Source: Hyphomicrobiales bacterium
GTDB taxonomy: Bacteria > Pseudomonadota > Alphaproteobacteria > Rhizobiales > Rhizobiaceae
Direction: 5' to 3'
NCBI GenBank assembly: GCA_030456445.1
Contig: JAKDNM010000010.1
Location: forward strand, 1 to 55,139
DNA length: 55,139 nucleotides
Position numbers and translations under genes: made by a program. Below, in pieces: positions 8,671 to 16,562 of this stretch (positions within the stretch are counted from its first letter, which is position 1; every line of letters begins with the position of its first letter). The notes beneath the pieces were generated by a model, which did no database searches, was not told the DNA's origin, and saw only the letters and a list, made by a program, of their open reading frames with translations.

Positions 8671-9791
8671 TCGGCGGCCTCCTGCACTTCGTCCGCCACG
8701 ACATCACCGGACCGGCTATCCGCCTGACGCGCCGCGTATTCGGCGCGCATCTGTCGGACGAGGCCAAGCTCCGCCTGGAAGTCGACATAATGGGGCAGCT
8801 TCAGATGCTCGACGAAGCCGGTTGCCTGCACGTTGTCGCAATGGGAGATGACGAATTCCTGGTCCTGCGGCGGCGCGACGACGTCTTCACCGAGTTCCTC
8901 CGCCCGTAGCGCCCGATCGCACAACGCCATCGCCATCGCCTTGCGTTCCGATTGCCCGAAGACCAGCCCGTAGCCGCGCGTGAACTGCGGCGGCGCCTTG
9001 GCGCTGCCCTTGAACTGGTTCACCATCTGGCATTCGGTGACCTGGACACGGCCGAGGGGTACGGCGAAACCGAGTTCCGGGACGAACACTTCCACCTCGA
9101 CCTCGCCAATGCGGATCTCGCCGGCGAAAGGGTGGGAGCGGGCATATCCGCGCTGGGTCGAATAGCCGAGCGCCAGAAGGAAGCCCTCATCGCCGCGCGA
9201 GAGGCTCTGCAGCCGCATGGCGCGCGACAGTGGAAATTCCATCGGCGTCTGGGTGATGTCGCCCGGTTCGGCTGGCAAGAGATCGCCGTCGGTCTCGATA
9301 AGCCCCTCACCGTCGAGGATGTCGGCGACGCTTGCGACCGGCTCGGCCGCGCCTTCCCGCGTCCTGCCGCCCTCGACTTCCGGGTCGCCGTCCAGCTCCT
9401 CGTCGAGCAGGCGATGGGTGTAGTCGAATGTCGGCCCCAGCAACTGCCCGCCGGGCAGGTCCTTGTAGCAGGCCGATATACGGCGCTCGACCAGCATCCG
9501 CCCGGTCTCGACCGGCTCGGCATAACCGAAGCGCGGCAACGTCGTGCGATAGGCCCGGACGAGGAAGATCGCCTCTATCAGGTCGCCGCGCGCCTGCTTG
9601 ACGGCGAGCGCGGCCAGCCTGCGGTCGTAAAGCGAGCCCTCGCTCATCACCCGATCGACGCCGAGGGCAAATTGTTCCATGATCTGGTCGAGCGTCAGCG
9701 CCGGCACCGAGCGATCGCCACGACGTCGATCGGCCAGCAGGCGATGGGCGTTGTCGATAGCGGCTTCACCGCCCTTGACCGCGACATACAT
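8667..9791 (-). CDS. phnI: C-P lyase core subunit PhnI
   Basis: The 374-aa core subunit is the nucleosidase that, with PhnGHL, swaps adenine of ATP for the phosphonate. It opens with MYVAVKGGEAAIDNAH, a near-invariant PhnI start, and has the family segment LLPAEPGDITQTPMEFPLSR. The ATG at 9791 lies 3 bases after phnH. The last 15 residues are variable and acidic. It is intact and of normal length. Confidence 0.95.
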   Translation of the reverse strand: MYVAVKGGEAAIDNAHRLLADRRRGDRSVPALTLDQIMEQFALGVDRVMSEGSLYDRRLAALAVKQARGDLIEAIFLVRAYRTTLPRFGYAEPVETGRMLVERRISACYKDLPGGQLLGPTFDYTHRLLDEELDGDPEVEGGRTREGAAEPVASVADILDGEGLIETDGDLLPAEPGDITQTPMEFPLSRAMRLQSLSRGDEGFLLALGYSTQRGYARSHPFAGEIRIGEVEVEVFVPELGFAVPLGRVQVTECQMVNQFKGSAKAPPQFTRGYGLVFGQSERKAMAMALCDRALRAEELGEDVVAPPQDQEFVISHCDNVQATGFVEHLKLPHYVDFQAELGLVRQMRAEYAARQADSRSGDVVADEVQEAAE

Positions 9792-9794
9792 CGA

Positions 9795-10403
9795 TCAGTC
9801 CTCCGCCGGGATCAGCCGCGCCGAGCGCGGCAGGCAGGCAAACGCATCCCCGGCCGTGAGAACGAGGTCCACGCCACATGGAAAGCGTTTGCGATTGGCA
9901 TGCCACTGCTCGGCGAAATCGGCGGGCAGCCCGCGCGGCGCGATCCTCACCCGCTCCTTGATGCCCGGTCCCCGGAAGGTCAGGGGAGCGCCGCCGTCAA
10001 AATCTTCGATCTGCAGCACCAGGGTGGCGGAACGGTCTGGATATTCCTGAGTACCCTGGGCGAAGCGCTCGAACGGAGGCATGGATGCGGGGACGGCAAC
10101 CAAGGCGAAGACGGCTTTTGATAGCGAAGCTGCCGGGCGTGCGCCGGTGTGGAAGGCCAGCCATGATCGCAGCTTTTCGCCGTCGAGAGCGCTGTCCAGC
10201 CAGTATGGCGTGTCGGCATCGATCAGCGCGCCGGCGACGGCGCCCGCCGCGGGCTCCAGAGGCGCCGGCGGCATCATGCTTGCCTCTATGCGCGCGATGC
10301 TGCCCGGCCGCGCCATTGCATCCATCAAGGCTCGGAACACCGATTGGGCGTCGAGCACCGGATCGGAAAAGCCGCCCTCCAGCGTATTGGCCTCGGAAAG
10401 CAT
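9795..10403 (-). CDS. phnH: C-P lyase core subunit PhnH
   Basis: The 202-aa subunit belongs to the PhnGHIJ core and is structurally related to PLP-fold proteins but lacks catalytic residues in known members. The segments GGFSDPVLDAQSVFRALMDAMARPG near the start and FRGPGIKERVRIAPRGLP near residue 145 are diagnostic. The ATG at 10403 overlaps the phnG stop by one base (TGATG). An upstream in-frame TTG at 10406 is ignored. Confidence 0.93.
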   Translation of the reverse strand: MLSEANTLEGGFSDPVLDAQSVFRALMDAMARPGSIARIEASMMPPAPLEPAAGAVAGALIDADTPYWLDSALDGEKLRSWLAFHTGARPAASLSKAVFALVAVPASMPPFERFAQGTQEYPDRSATLVLQIEDFDGGAPLTFRGPGIKERVRIAPRGLPADFAEQWHANRKRFPCGVDLVLTAGDAFACLPRSARLIPAED

Positions 10404-10858
10404 CAATTTTCTCCCCGGACCATGGTGAAGAAATCGACACGCGTGGCCGCGGTCTGGCCGCGGCGCGTGTCGTCAGCCGCCCTCAGTTCCAGCCGGATCG
10501 GCTCGACCAGGTCCCGGTCGATGCGAGCGGCCATGCCGCTGTCACGGCACACCGCGTCGATGACGGCGGACAACTCGGCCTTGGCAGGCTCGCGTCCCAG
10601 CATCATGGCATGACCGACGCTGCCGTCCTCCAGCTTCACGCTGGCGCGTGTGACGGTCGCCTCGCCGATGTTGAAGGCGTCGCCCGTGCCGCCGATACGG
10701 CCACGCAGCATGACAAGACCGAACTCCGGTCCCCGCAAAAGGCGGTAAGCCGGACCAACACCGAGCCGCGACCAAAGCTCCTGCAATCCGGCATTGGTGC
10801 TGCGCGCCAGGACCGCCATGCGGTCTTTTCTCGCGACAATCGTCTCGGCTGCGGTCAT
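10403..10858 (-). CDS. phnG: C-P lyase core subunit PhnG
   Basis: The 151-aa protein is the first gene of the operon. The segments GPAYRLLRGPEFGLVMLRGRIGG and FNIGEATVTRASVKLEDG are typical of PhnG. I choose the ATG at 10858 (MTAAETI). The open frame could start at a TTG at 10891, but that lies inside the proposed PhnF operator and has no ribosome site. The leader between promoter and ATG would carry the operator sequences described below. Confidence 0.92.
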   Translation of the reverse strand: MTAAETIVARKDRMAVLARSTNAGLQELWSRLGVGPAYRLLRGPEFGLVMLRGRIGGTGDAFNIGEATVTRASVKLEDGSVGHAMMLGREPAKAELSAVIDAVCRDSGMAARIDRDLVEPIRLELRAADDTRRGQTAATRVDFFTMVRGEN

Positions 10859-10879
10859 GATCGCTCTAAATTCATCTAT

Positions 10880-10906
10880 TGATATAGACAAGTAGATAAG
10901 TTATCT
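10880..10906. promoter_or_regulatory. Putative PhnF operators in the phnF-phnG gap
   Basis: TGATATAGACAA at 10880-10891 matches the mycobacterial PhnF site as I recall it (TGGTATAGACCA) at 10 of 12 bases. Just beside it, AGATAAGTTATCT at 10894-10906 is a perfect 13-base palindrome. TCTAT-TGAT-ATAGA at 10875-10888 is another exact inverted repeat overlapping the first site. All lie between the Pho box and the phnG ATG, where a repressor would block the operon. Confidence 0.6.
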
Positions 10907-10925
10907 CCCTTTCTATCGGCCTTCG

Positions 10926-10943
10926 ATGACGGGCACATGACAG
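10926..10943 (-). promoter_or_regulatory. Pho box for the phn operon
   Basis: Read on the minus strand the bases are CTGTCATGTGCCCGTCAT. This is two 7-base half-sites spaced by 4, matching the PhoB consensus CTGTCAT-N4-CTGTCAT at 13 of 14 half-site positions. It points toward phnG. A weak -10-like GATAGA follows about 8 bases downstream. It is also 20 bases before the phnF start, so it may affect both directions. Confidence 0.8.
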
Positions 10944-10962
10944 GTCGCAAAGTAGGTGATGA

Positions 10963-11721
10963 ATGGCTGGATCAGCCGGTTTGCAGCGGGGAGCGGGCGT
11001 GTCGCTGTGGCGACAGATCGCCGACCGCATACGCTTGGGCGTCGCGGCCGATCTCGCGGACCAGAACGGGCGGCTACCGCCTGAGACCGAGCTCGCCGAG
11101 CGCTTCGGGGTCAATCGACATACTGTCCGCGCGGCGATCTCGGCATTGGCACATGAAGGCGTGCTCCAAGCCGCGCAGGGCAGGGGCACCTATGTGCGCA
11201 GGCAAAGGCGGCTGGTCTATCCGATCGGAGAAAAGACGCGGTTTTCCGCCGGATTGGAAGGCCAGAGCCACGACCTCAGGAGCGAACTCCTGAGCCATCG
11301 CCGCGAGGCGGCCTCACCGGAAGTCGCCGAGGCACTAGGGCTGCGCCCGGACGAGGAGACCGTCCGTCTGGAGGTCCTCGGGAGCGCCGACGGCACTCCC
11401 GTCTCCCGTGCCACCCTCTGGTTCAGCTCGTCGCGCTTTCCCGACATCGCGGATCATTTCGTCCGGACCGGATCGATCACCGAAGCCCTGACGCGCTCTG
11501 GCATTGCCGACTACAGCCGCGCCTCCACAACGGTCGAGGCCCGTCATGCCGACGAGGCGGATACGGGGGAACTGCGATTGTCGCCCGGCGCCATCGTACT
11601 CTTCATGCGCGCGCTGAACGTCGATCCGGACGGCGCCCCGATCCAATACTCCCTGACCCGGTTTGCAGCCGACCGCATGACGCTTCTGATCCAATCCCCG
11701 CGACAGCCAGGCGGCGGGTGA
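10963..11721 (+). CDS. phnF: GntR/HutC-family regulator PhnF
   Basis: The 252-aa regulator is divergent from the phn operon and presumably represses it until a ligand binds. An N-terminal winged helix (residues about 15-75, with LPPETELAERFGVNRHTVRAAI) is followed by a UTRA ligand domain ending in YSLTRFAADRMTLLIQ, typical of HutC-type proteins. The ATG at 10963 follows AGGTGATGA. PhnF of mycobacteria represses phosphonate/phosphate genes; the operator-like sites next to this gene agree with a similar role. Confidence 0.92.
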   Translation: MAGSAGLQRGAGVSLWRQIADRIRLGVAADLADQNGRLPPETELAERFGVNRHTVRAAISALAHEGVLQAAQGRGTYVRRQRRLVYPIGEKTRFSAGLEGQSHDLRSELLSHRREAASPEVAEALGLRPDEETVRLEVLGSADGTPVSRATLWFSSSRFPDIADHFVRTGSITEALTRSGIADYSRASTTVEARHADEADTGELRLSPGAIVLFMRALNVDPDGAPIQYSLTRFAADRMTLLIQSPRQPGGG

Positions 11722-11936
11722 TCGGAGCCCAGGAACGCTAGCCTGCTGCTTCTTCTTGTGGCCGATCGTCCTGGTTTTAGCGATCCGCGTCTTCCAGGAG
11801 ACAGAAAACCGGACAATTCATCTGCTTACGACAAAGCACGGCGCGCGTGTTGCGGCTCCCTGTCTGAGCGTTATAGTTGCTCTGGTCGATGTTGGCTGGC
11901 ACACGCCCGCCGCATCGGATTACCAAGGGAGGAAGT

Positions 11937-13175
11937 GTGTTGAATACGAAATCGGTAAAAGGCCTGCTGGTCGGAACGGCGCTATGCGCAATAAGCGTGA
12001 CCGCGTTCGCGAGCGCGGCAACGGCCCAGGAAGTGTCCGGCGACGTGGTGACGATCGGCGTGCTCAGCGACATGTCCGGCGTCTACAAGGACCTGGAAGG
12101 ACCGGGCGCCGTGATAGCCGCGCAGATGGCGATCGACGATTTTGGCGGCGAGGTGCTGGGCAAGCCCGTCAAGCTGATCTCTGCGGATCATCAAAACAAG
12201 CCCGATATCGCCTCGGCAACGGCCAGGGAGTGGATCGACGAGGGTCACGTCGACATGATCACGGGCCTCGACAATTCGGCGGTCGGCCTGGCGGTGCAGG
12301 GGGTCGCCTCCGGAAAAAACACCATCACACTAAATACTGGCGCGGGCACCTCGGAGCTGACTGGCGACAAATGCACCAAGTACGGCATCCACTACGTCTA
12401 CGACACTTATTCTCTGCCTGTCGGGACGGCCACGGCGATCGTCAAGAACGGCGGCAAGTCCTGGTTCTTCATCACCGCCGACTACGCGTTCGGCCACTCG
12501 TTGCAGAAGAACACGGCCGAGGTCGTCGAGAAGCTTGGCGGCACGGTCGCCGGCAGCGTCGATGTCCCTATCTCGACCAACGACTTCTCTTCCTACCTGC
12601 TCCAGGCGCAGTCGTCTGGCGCGAACGTGATCGCACTGGCGAACGCCGGCAATGATACCGTCAACTCGATCAAGCAGGCCAGCGAGTTCGGCATCGTGGC
12701 GGGCGGACAGCAGATCGCCGGGATGCTGGTGATGATCACTGACGTCAAGGCGTTGGGCCTGCCAGTCGCCCAAGGACTGCAGTTCACGACCGCCTTCTAT
12801 TGGGACAGGACGGACGAGGCCAGGGAGTGGTCAAAGCGCTTCTTCGAGAAGCATCACGCCATGCCGACCATGATCCAAGCTGGCGTATACTCGGCGGTGG
12901 GGAACTATCTTCAGGCGATCAAGACCGCTGGCACGGATAACGCCGACGCCGTGCGCAAGCAGCTCGGCAAGATGACGATAAGCGACATGTTCGTGCAGGA
13001 CGGCCATATCGGAAAGGATGGGCTGATGCGCCACGACATGTATCTCGTCAAGGTCAAGGCACCTTCGGAATCGAAAGGCGACTGGGACCTCATGAATGTG
13101 ATGGCAACCATTCCTGCCAAGACGGCGTTCGTATCCCCGGAAAAGAGCGGCTGCCCGCTCGTCGGTCAAGACTGA
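11937..13175 (+). CDS. Orphan branched-chain-amino-acid-type ABC substrate-binding protein
   Basis: The roughly 412-aa periplasmic protein is of the LivJ/UrtA-like family (Peripla_BP_6). A Sec signal peptide (GLLVGTALCAISVTAFASAATAQ) precedes VTIGVLSDMSGVYKDLEGPGAVIAAQMAIDDFGG, the classic family start. No permease or ATPase of the Liv type is in the window, so it must work with a remote transporter or act as a sensor or scavenger. The start is uncertain: GGGAGGAA at 11927-11934 serves either a GTG at 11937 (used here) or a TTG at 11940; there is no ATG. The 215 bases before it show no clear promoter to my eye. Confidence 0.85.
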   Translation: MLNTKSVKGLLVGTALCAISVTAFASAATAQEVSGDVVTIGVLSDMSGVYKDLEGPGAVIAAQMAIDDFGGEVLGKPVKLISADHQNKPDIASATAREWIDEGHVDMITGLDNSAVGLAVQGVASGKNTITLNTGAGTSELTGDKCTKYGIHYVYDTYSLPVGTATAIVKNGGKSWFFITADYAFGHSLQKNTAEVVEKLGGTVAGSVDVPISTNDFSSYLLQAQSSGANVIALANAGNDTVNSIKQASEFGIVAGGQQIAGMLVMITDVKALGLPVAQGLQFTTAFYWDRTDEAREWSKRFFEKHHAMPTMIQAGVYSAVGNYLQAIKTAGTDNADAVRKQLGKMTISDMFVQDGHIGKDGLMRHDMYLVKVKAPSESKGDWDLMNVMATIPAKTAFVSPEKSGCPLVGQD

Positions 13176-13190
13176 TCCTTCTTGCACAAT

Positions 13191-13223
13191 GAAATGGCGG
13201 CCTCTCCGAAGCGCCGCCATTTC
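13191..13223. terminator. Hairpin terminator between convergent genes
   Basis: GAAATGGCGGC at 13191-13201 pairs perfectly with GCCGCCATTTC at 13213-13223 around an 11-base loop. It lies 15 bases after the binding-protein stop and before the 3' end of the convergent sigma-54 activator. The A-rich left foot and T-rich right foot allow it to work on either strand. The T-run is short, so termination may be partial. Confidence 0.65.
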
Positions 13224-13355
13224 TGTGCGTTGGCGATGGTCGATACAACGCATGGAAACAAAGTCGGGGACGGCCCGCCGTATAGGTGCTCGGGTCCAAG
13301 ATCGAACCCGGTGCCTTGGCGGGCGCCTCGCGCGCGCCGTTGTCTGAATGCTCGA

Positions 13356-15254
13356 TCAAAGGTCTTTAGACCTACCGAGATGGTCGGCGCGACCAAGCTC
13401 GCGCCCCACGTGCTTGTAGACGGTCGTGCGTGAAATGCTGAGAAGCCGTGCTGTCTCGGAGACGTTCTCCCCGGTGTTGCGGAATATCGCGCGGATCTCG
13501 CTGCATTTGCGGCGGCTCAACGGGTGGTCGCGGCAGTTCGGGCAGCAATCGTCCTCGATGGCGCGCTCGGGGCCTAGTGAATCCTCGTCGATGAAGCCGT
13601 TCTGCCGGCGCACGAGGGCGCGCTGCAGGACCGAGCGCAATTCGCGGATATTGCCCGGCCAGGGCATCGTTGCGAGGCGGGCGATTGCCGTGTCGGTGAT
13701 GACGGTGCCCGGCGCCATCTTCTCCATCAGGGCGTGGGCGATCACGGCAAGGTCGGAGCGCGCCGCCAGCCGCGGCAGCGTGACGGTGTAGGCGTTCAGC
13801 CTGTAGAGCAGGTCGGCGCGGAAAGTCCTGTGTGCGACCATCTCCTGCAGGTCCGCATTGGTTGCCGAGACGATCTGCACGTCGATCTTTTCGCTCTTGT
13901 GGCCTCCGACCGGGCGCACCTCCATCGTGTCGAGGAAACGCAGGAGCGCCGTCTGGCCGGCGGGCGGGATGTCGGCCACCTCGTCAAGGAAAAGCGTTCC
14001 CTCGTCCGCACTGCGCGCAAGGCCCGGCGACCCGCCGCCTCGCGCATCGGTGAAGGCGCCGGGCACGTAGCCGAAAAGCTCGGCGATGAAGAGCGAATCG
14101 GCGAGGGCGCCGCAATTGACGGCGACGAACTCGCCCTTCCGGAGCGAAGCTTTGTGGACATGGCGGGCCATCAGTTCCTTGCCGGTGCCGGTCTCTCCCG
14201 AAATATGCACCGGCATCCTGAGCGCCAAGGCCTCGGGGAGCTCGCCGAGCTGGTGCCGGATCACCGGGTCGTCACAGACGAAATCAGGGCGTGCGGTCTC
14301 GCCGACGAGGGCAGGCAGGCGGTGCGTTGGCGGTGCGGCAAGGGCAGGCCGCGCGCCGATCTGGCGGCAGACCATGAAGACGCCGCTGCCGGCCCTGTCG
14401 CGGATGCGGATCACGCCGCCCTGCATCATTCCGTCCATGGCGCCGCCGAAACCCGCCTCGAAAAGATCGTCGAACCGGCTGCCGACCTGCGCAGGAAGGC
14501 CGGCGAGCAGAACCGTGCCCGGCCGGTTGAGCGAGCAGACCTCGCCCTCGCGCGAGACCGCCACAAGGCCGGCCGAAAGCGTGTCGAGATATTCGACGCG
14601 CGGGTGAAATGCGAAGATGAAGGTGCCGGCGCGCTCCTGGTAGATCAGTCCGTTCTCGATCTGGGCAGCCGCCATGCGAACCAGCGCATGCGTGTGCTGC
14701 TGGCGGGCCTCGTGCGAGCATGATGCATCGAGCAGACCGAGCACGCGGCCCGAAGAATCGAAGATAGGCGCGGCCATGCAGCTCAAATGACCATGGCATG
14801 AGAAATAGTGCTCGCGCCCGTAGATGGCCGAGGGCTGGCGTTCGCGCACCGCGATGCCGAGCGCATTGGTGCCGCGCCATTCCTCGTTCCAGGCGCTGCC
14901 TGGGACGATCGAGCGGCCGGACGCGCTCTCGGCGAAATGCTGGTCGCTGATCGTGTCGAGAACGACGCCCTCGCCATCGGCCAGCGCGATCATGAAATTG
15001 GAGCCGGCGATCTGCGAATAGAGCAACTGCATCTCCGCCATGGCCAGACGGCGGAGCGAGGAACTCACCTCGCGCCTGCATTTCAGGTCCTCCACGGAAA
15101 GCACCGCATCGTCCGGCCGGCCGAGCGGGTCGAGCCCGAAGCCGCGGCATCGCTCCCAGCTCTGCGCCACCATCCCTGCGAGGCCTCCGGCCGGAAAGCG
15201 GCTGCCTCTCTCCAGAGCGGAACGCGCCCGTTCCAACCCAGATCGATGTTGCAT
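13356..15254 (-). CDS. Sigma-54-dependent activator, AcoR type
   Basis: The 632-aa enhancer-binding protein has a GAF-like sensor (about 75-215), a PAS-like linker (about 215-300), an AAA+ domain (about 320-550) and a Fis-type helix-turn-helix (NVSETARLLSISRTTVYKH, about 597-615). Walker A is GETGTGKE (353-360) and Walker B is GTLFLDEV (419-426). The sigma-54 contact loop reads GAFTDA (399-404) rather than GAFTGA. A Cys group C570, C571, C574 and C584 precedes the HTH. The ATG at 15254 follows a perfect GGGGAGGA. It is divergent from an alcohol dehydrogenase and transporter operon with a sigma-54 promoter, which is its likely target. Confidence 0.92.
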   Translation of the reverse strand: MQHRSGLERARSALERGSRFPAGGLAGMVAQSWERCRGFGLDPLGRPDDAVLSVEDLKCRREVSSSLRRLAMAEMQLLYSQIAGSNFMIALADGEGVVLDTISDQHFAESASGRSIVPGSAWNEEWRGTNALGIAVRERQPSAIYGREHYFSCHGHLSCMAAPIFDSSGRVLGLLDASCSHEARQQHTHALVRMAAAQIENGLIYQERAGTFIFAFHPRVEYLDTLSAGLVAVSREGEVCSLNRPGTVLLAGLPAQVGSRFDDLFEAGFGGAMDGMMQGGVIRIRDRAGSGVFMVCRQIGARPALAAPPTHRLPALVGETARPDFVCDDPVIRHQLGELPEALALRMPVHISGETGTGKELMARHVHKASLRKGEFVAVNCGALADSLFIAELFGYVPGAFTDARGGGSPGLARSADEGTLFLDEVADIPPAGQTALLRFLDTMEVRPVGGHKSEKIDVQIVSATNADLQEMVAHRTFRADLLYRLNAYTVTLPRLAARSDLAVIAHALMEKMAPGTVITDTAIARLATMPWPGNIRELRSVLQRALVRRQNGFIDEDSLGPERAIEDDCCPNCRDHPLSRRKCSEIRAIFRNTGENVSETARLLSISRTTVYKHVGRELGRADHLGRSKDL

Positions 15255-15346
15255 GGTTCCTCCCCAGGCATCATTCCTCCAGCGCCAGTATCGACTCTGC
15301 CAGAAGAATTGCAATGACCAGAAACTGAACAGTCTGGCCGATGCTT

Positions 15347-15363
15347 CGTTCAGCGCCTGAACG
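15347..15363. promoter_or_regulatory. Candidate enhancer site for the sigma-54 activator
   Basis: CGTTCAGCGCCTGAACG is a perfect inverted repeat with 7-base arms and a CGC centre. Its end is 53 bases upstream of the -24 element, a normal distance for an activator site. A second CTGAAC half-site occurs at 15325-15330 within ACTGAACAGT (15324-15333), suggesting two sites for a hexameric activator. Confidence 0.6.
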
Positions 15364-15416
15364 GGGCGGGTTCATCACGAATCCGCCAAGTATTTGCTTT
15401 CGTTCGACTTCCTTAG

Positions 15417-15433
15417 TTGGCACGAGCTTTGCT
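15417..15433 (+). promoter_or_regulatory. Sigma-54 (-24/-12) promoter
   Basis: TTGGCACGAGCTTTGCT matches the consensus YTGGCACG-N4-TTGCW without a mismatch. GG at 15419-15420 and GC at 15431-15432 are separated by the required 10 bases. Transcription should start near 15444, about 36 bases before the alcohol dehydrogenase ATG. It reads away from the activator gene. Confidence 0.9.
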
Positions 15434-15479
15434 CATGAGTTTTCAGACGGTGCGTCCGCATGTCGAGGAGAGGAAACGC

Positions 15480-16532
15480 ATGAAAGCGCAAGTGCTGAAG
15501 AAATATGATGACGGTCTTGCGGCCGATGCCTGGGTGGAACTTGAGGAGGTTCCCGACCCAAAGATCAGCAGGTCGAGCGACGTCATCGTCCGGATCGGCG
15601 GGGCGGGGGTTTGCAGGACGGACCTGCACATCATCGAAGGCATCTGGCGGCCGCATATGGATCCGACTGGCGATGAATTGCTGCCGATGATCATGGGCCA
15701 TGAGAATGCCGGCTGGGTGGAGGCGGTCGGCAAGGAGGTGGAGGGTATCAAGGTCGGCGATCCCGTCATCGTGCATCCGAAGATCTCCGGCGGTACGTGC
15801 CTGGCCTGCAGGCGCGGCTTCGACATGCATGCGCCGGGCTCGTTTCCGGGTCTCGACTGCAATGGTGGCTATGCCGAATATCTCTGCACGTCGGAGCGCA
15901 ACGTCGTCGCCCTGCCCCGCACGCTGGCGCCGAAGGACGTGGCGCCTTATGCCGATGCCGGGCTCACCGCGTATCGCGCAGCCAAGAAGGCGACGCGCCA
16001 CCTGCTGCCGGGCGAGCGCTGCGTCGTCATCGGCGCCGGCGGTCTCGGCCATATAGGGGTTCAGTGCCTCAAGGCCATGTGCGCGGCCGACATCATCGTG
16101 GTCGACACGTCCGACGATTCGCTCGCGCTTGCCGGCAAGATCGGTGCCGACCACCTGGTCAAAGCCGACGGGAACGAGGTCGAGGCCGTCATGTCGCTGA
16201 CCGAAGGCGAGGGCGCGGAGGCGGTTATCGACTTCGTCGGCGAGAAGGGGACGACCACGAAAGGGCTGGCCATGACCCGCCCGATGGGCAGCTATTACGT
16301 CGTCGGCTACGGCGAGGACATCAAGGTGCCGACCGTCGACATGGTCATCACCGAAAAGAACATAATCGGCAATCTCGTCGGCACCTGGGCCGAGCTCGTC
16401 GAGCTGATGGCCCTGGCCGATCGCGGCCTCGTGGAACTGACCACCGCGGAATACCGGCTGGCCGACGCCAACAAGGCTCTCAAGGACTTGCATAACGGAA
16501 AGATCCACGGCCGTGCCGTGCTCATCCCCTGA
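15480..16532 (+). CDS. Zinc-dependent NAD(P) alcohol dehydrogenase
   Basis: The 350-aa medium-chain dehydrogenase is the first gene of the sigma-54 operon. Catalytic zinc ligands are visible: C45 (GVCRTDLH), H74-E75 (GHENAGW) and D159 (YADAGLTAY). The Rossmann motif is GAGGLG (185-190). The structural zinc lobe has only C107 and C110; the other two usual Cys positions are replaced, with DMHA where NLC-type Cys is expected. The ATG at 15480 follows GGAGAGGAAA; the longer frame begins inside the promoter and is rejected. Its place ahead of the importer suggests it oxidises the imported alcohol or polyol. The substrate is unknown. Confidence 0.9.
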   Translation: MKAQVLKKYDDGLAADAWVELEEVPDPKISRSSDVIVRIGGAGVCRTDLHIIEGIWRPHMDPTGDELLPMIMGHENAGWVEAVGKEVEGIKVGDPVIVHPKISGGTCLACRRGFDMHAPGSFPGLDCNGGYAEYLCTSERNVVALPRTLAPKDVAPYADAGLTAYRAAKKATRHLLPGERCVVIGAGGLGHIGVQCLKAMCAADIIVVDTSDDSLALAGKIGADHLVKADGNEVEAVMSLTEGEGAEAVIDFVGEKGTTTKGLAMTRPMGSYYVVGYGEDIKVPTVDMVITEKNIIGNLVGTWAELVELMALADRGLVELTTAEYRLADANKALKDLHNGKIHGRAVLIP

Positions 16533-16562
16533 AGGGGCAGATACCGGGAGGAGGAAAACCCT

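Noticed and set aside
8952-10121. A 389-codon frame opposite phnI and phnH
   Set aside because: Antisense shadow; phnI and phnH are firmly identified.
11756-12655. A 299-codon plus frame overlapping the orphan binding protein
   Set aside because: Arg/Gly/His-rich shadow in another frame of a clear binding-protein gene.
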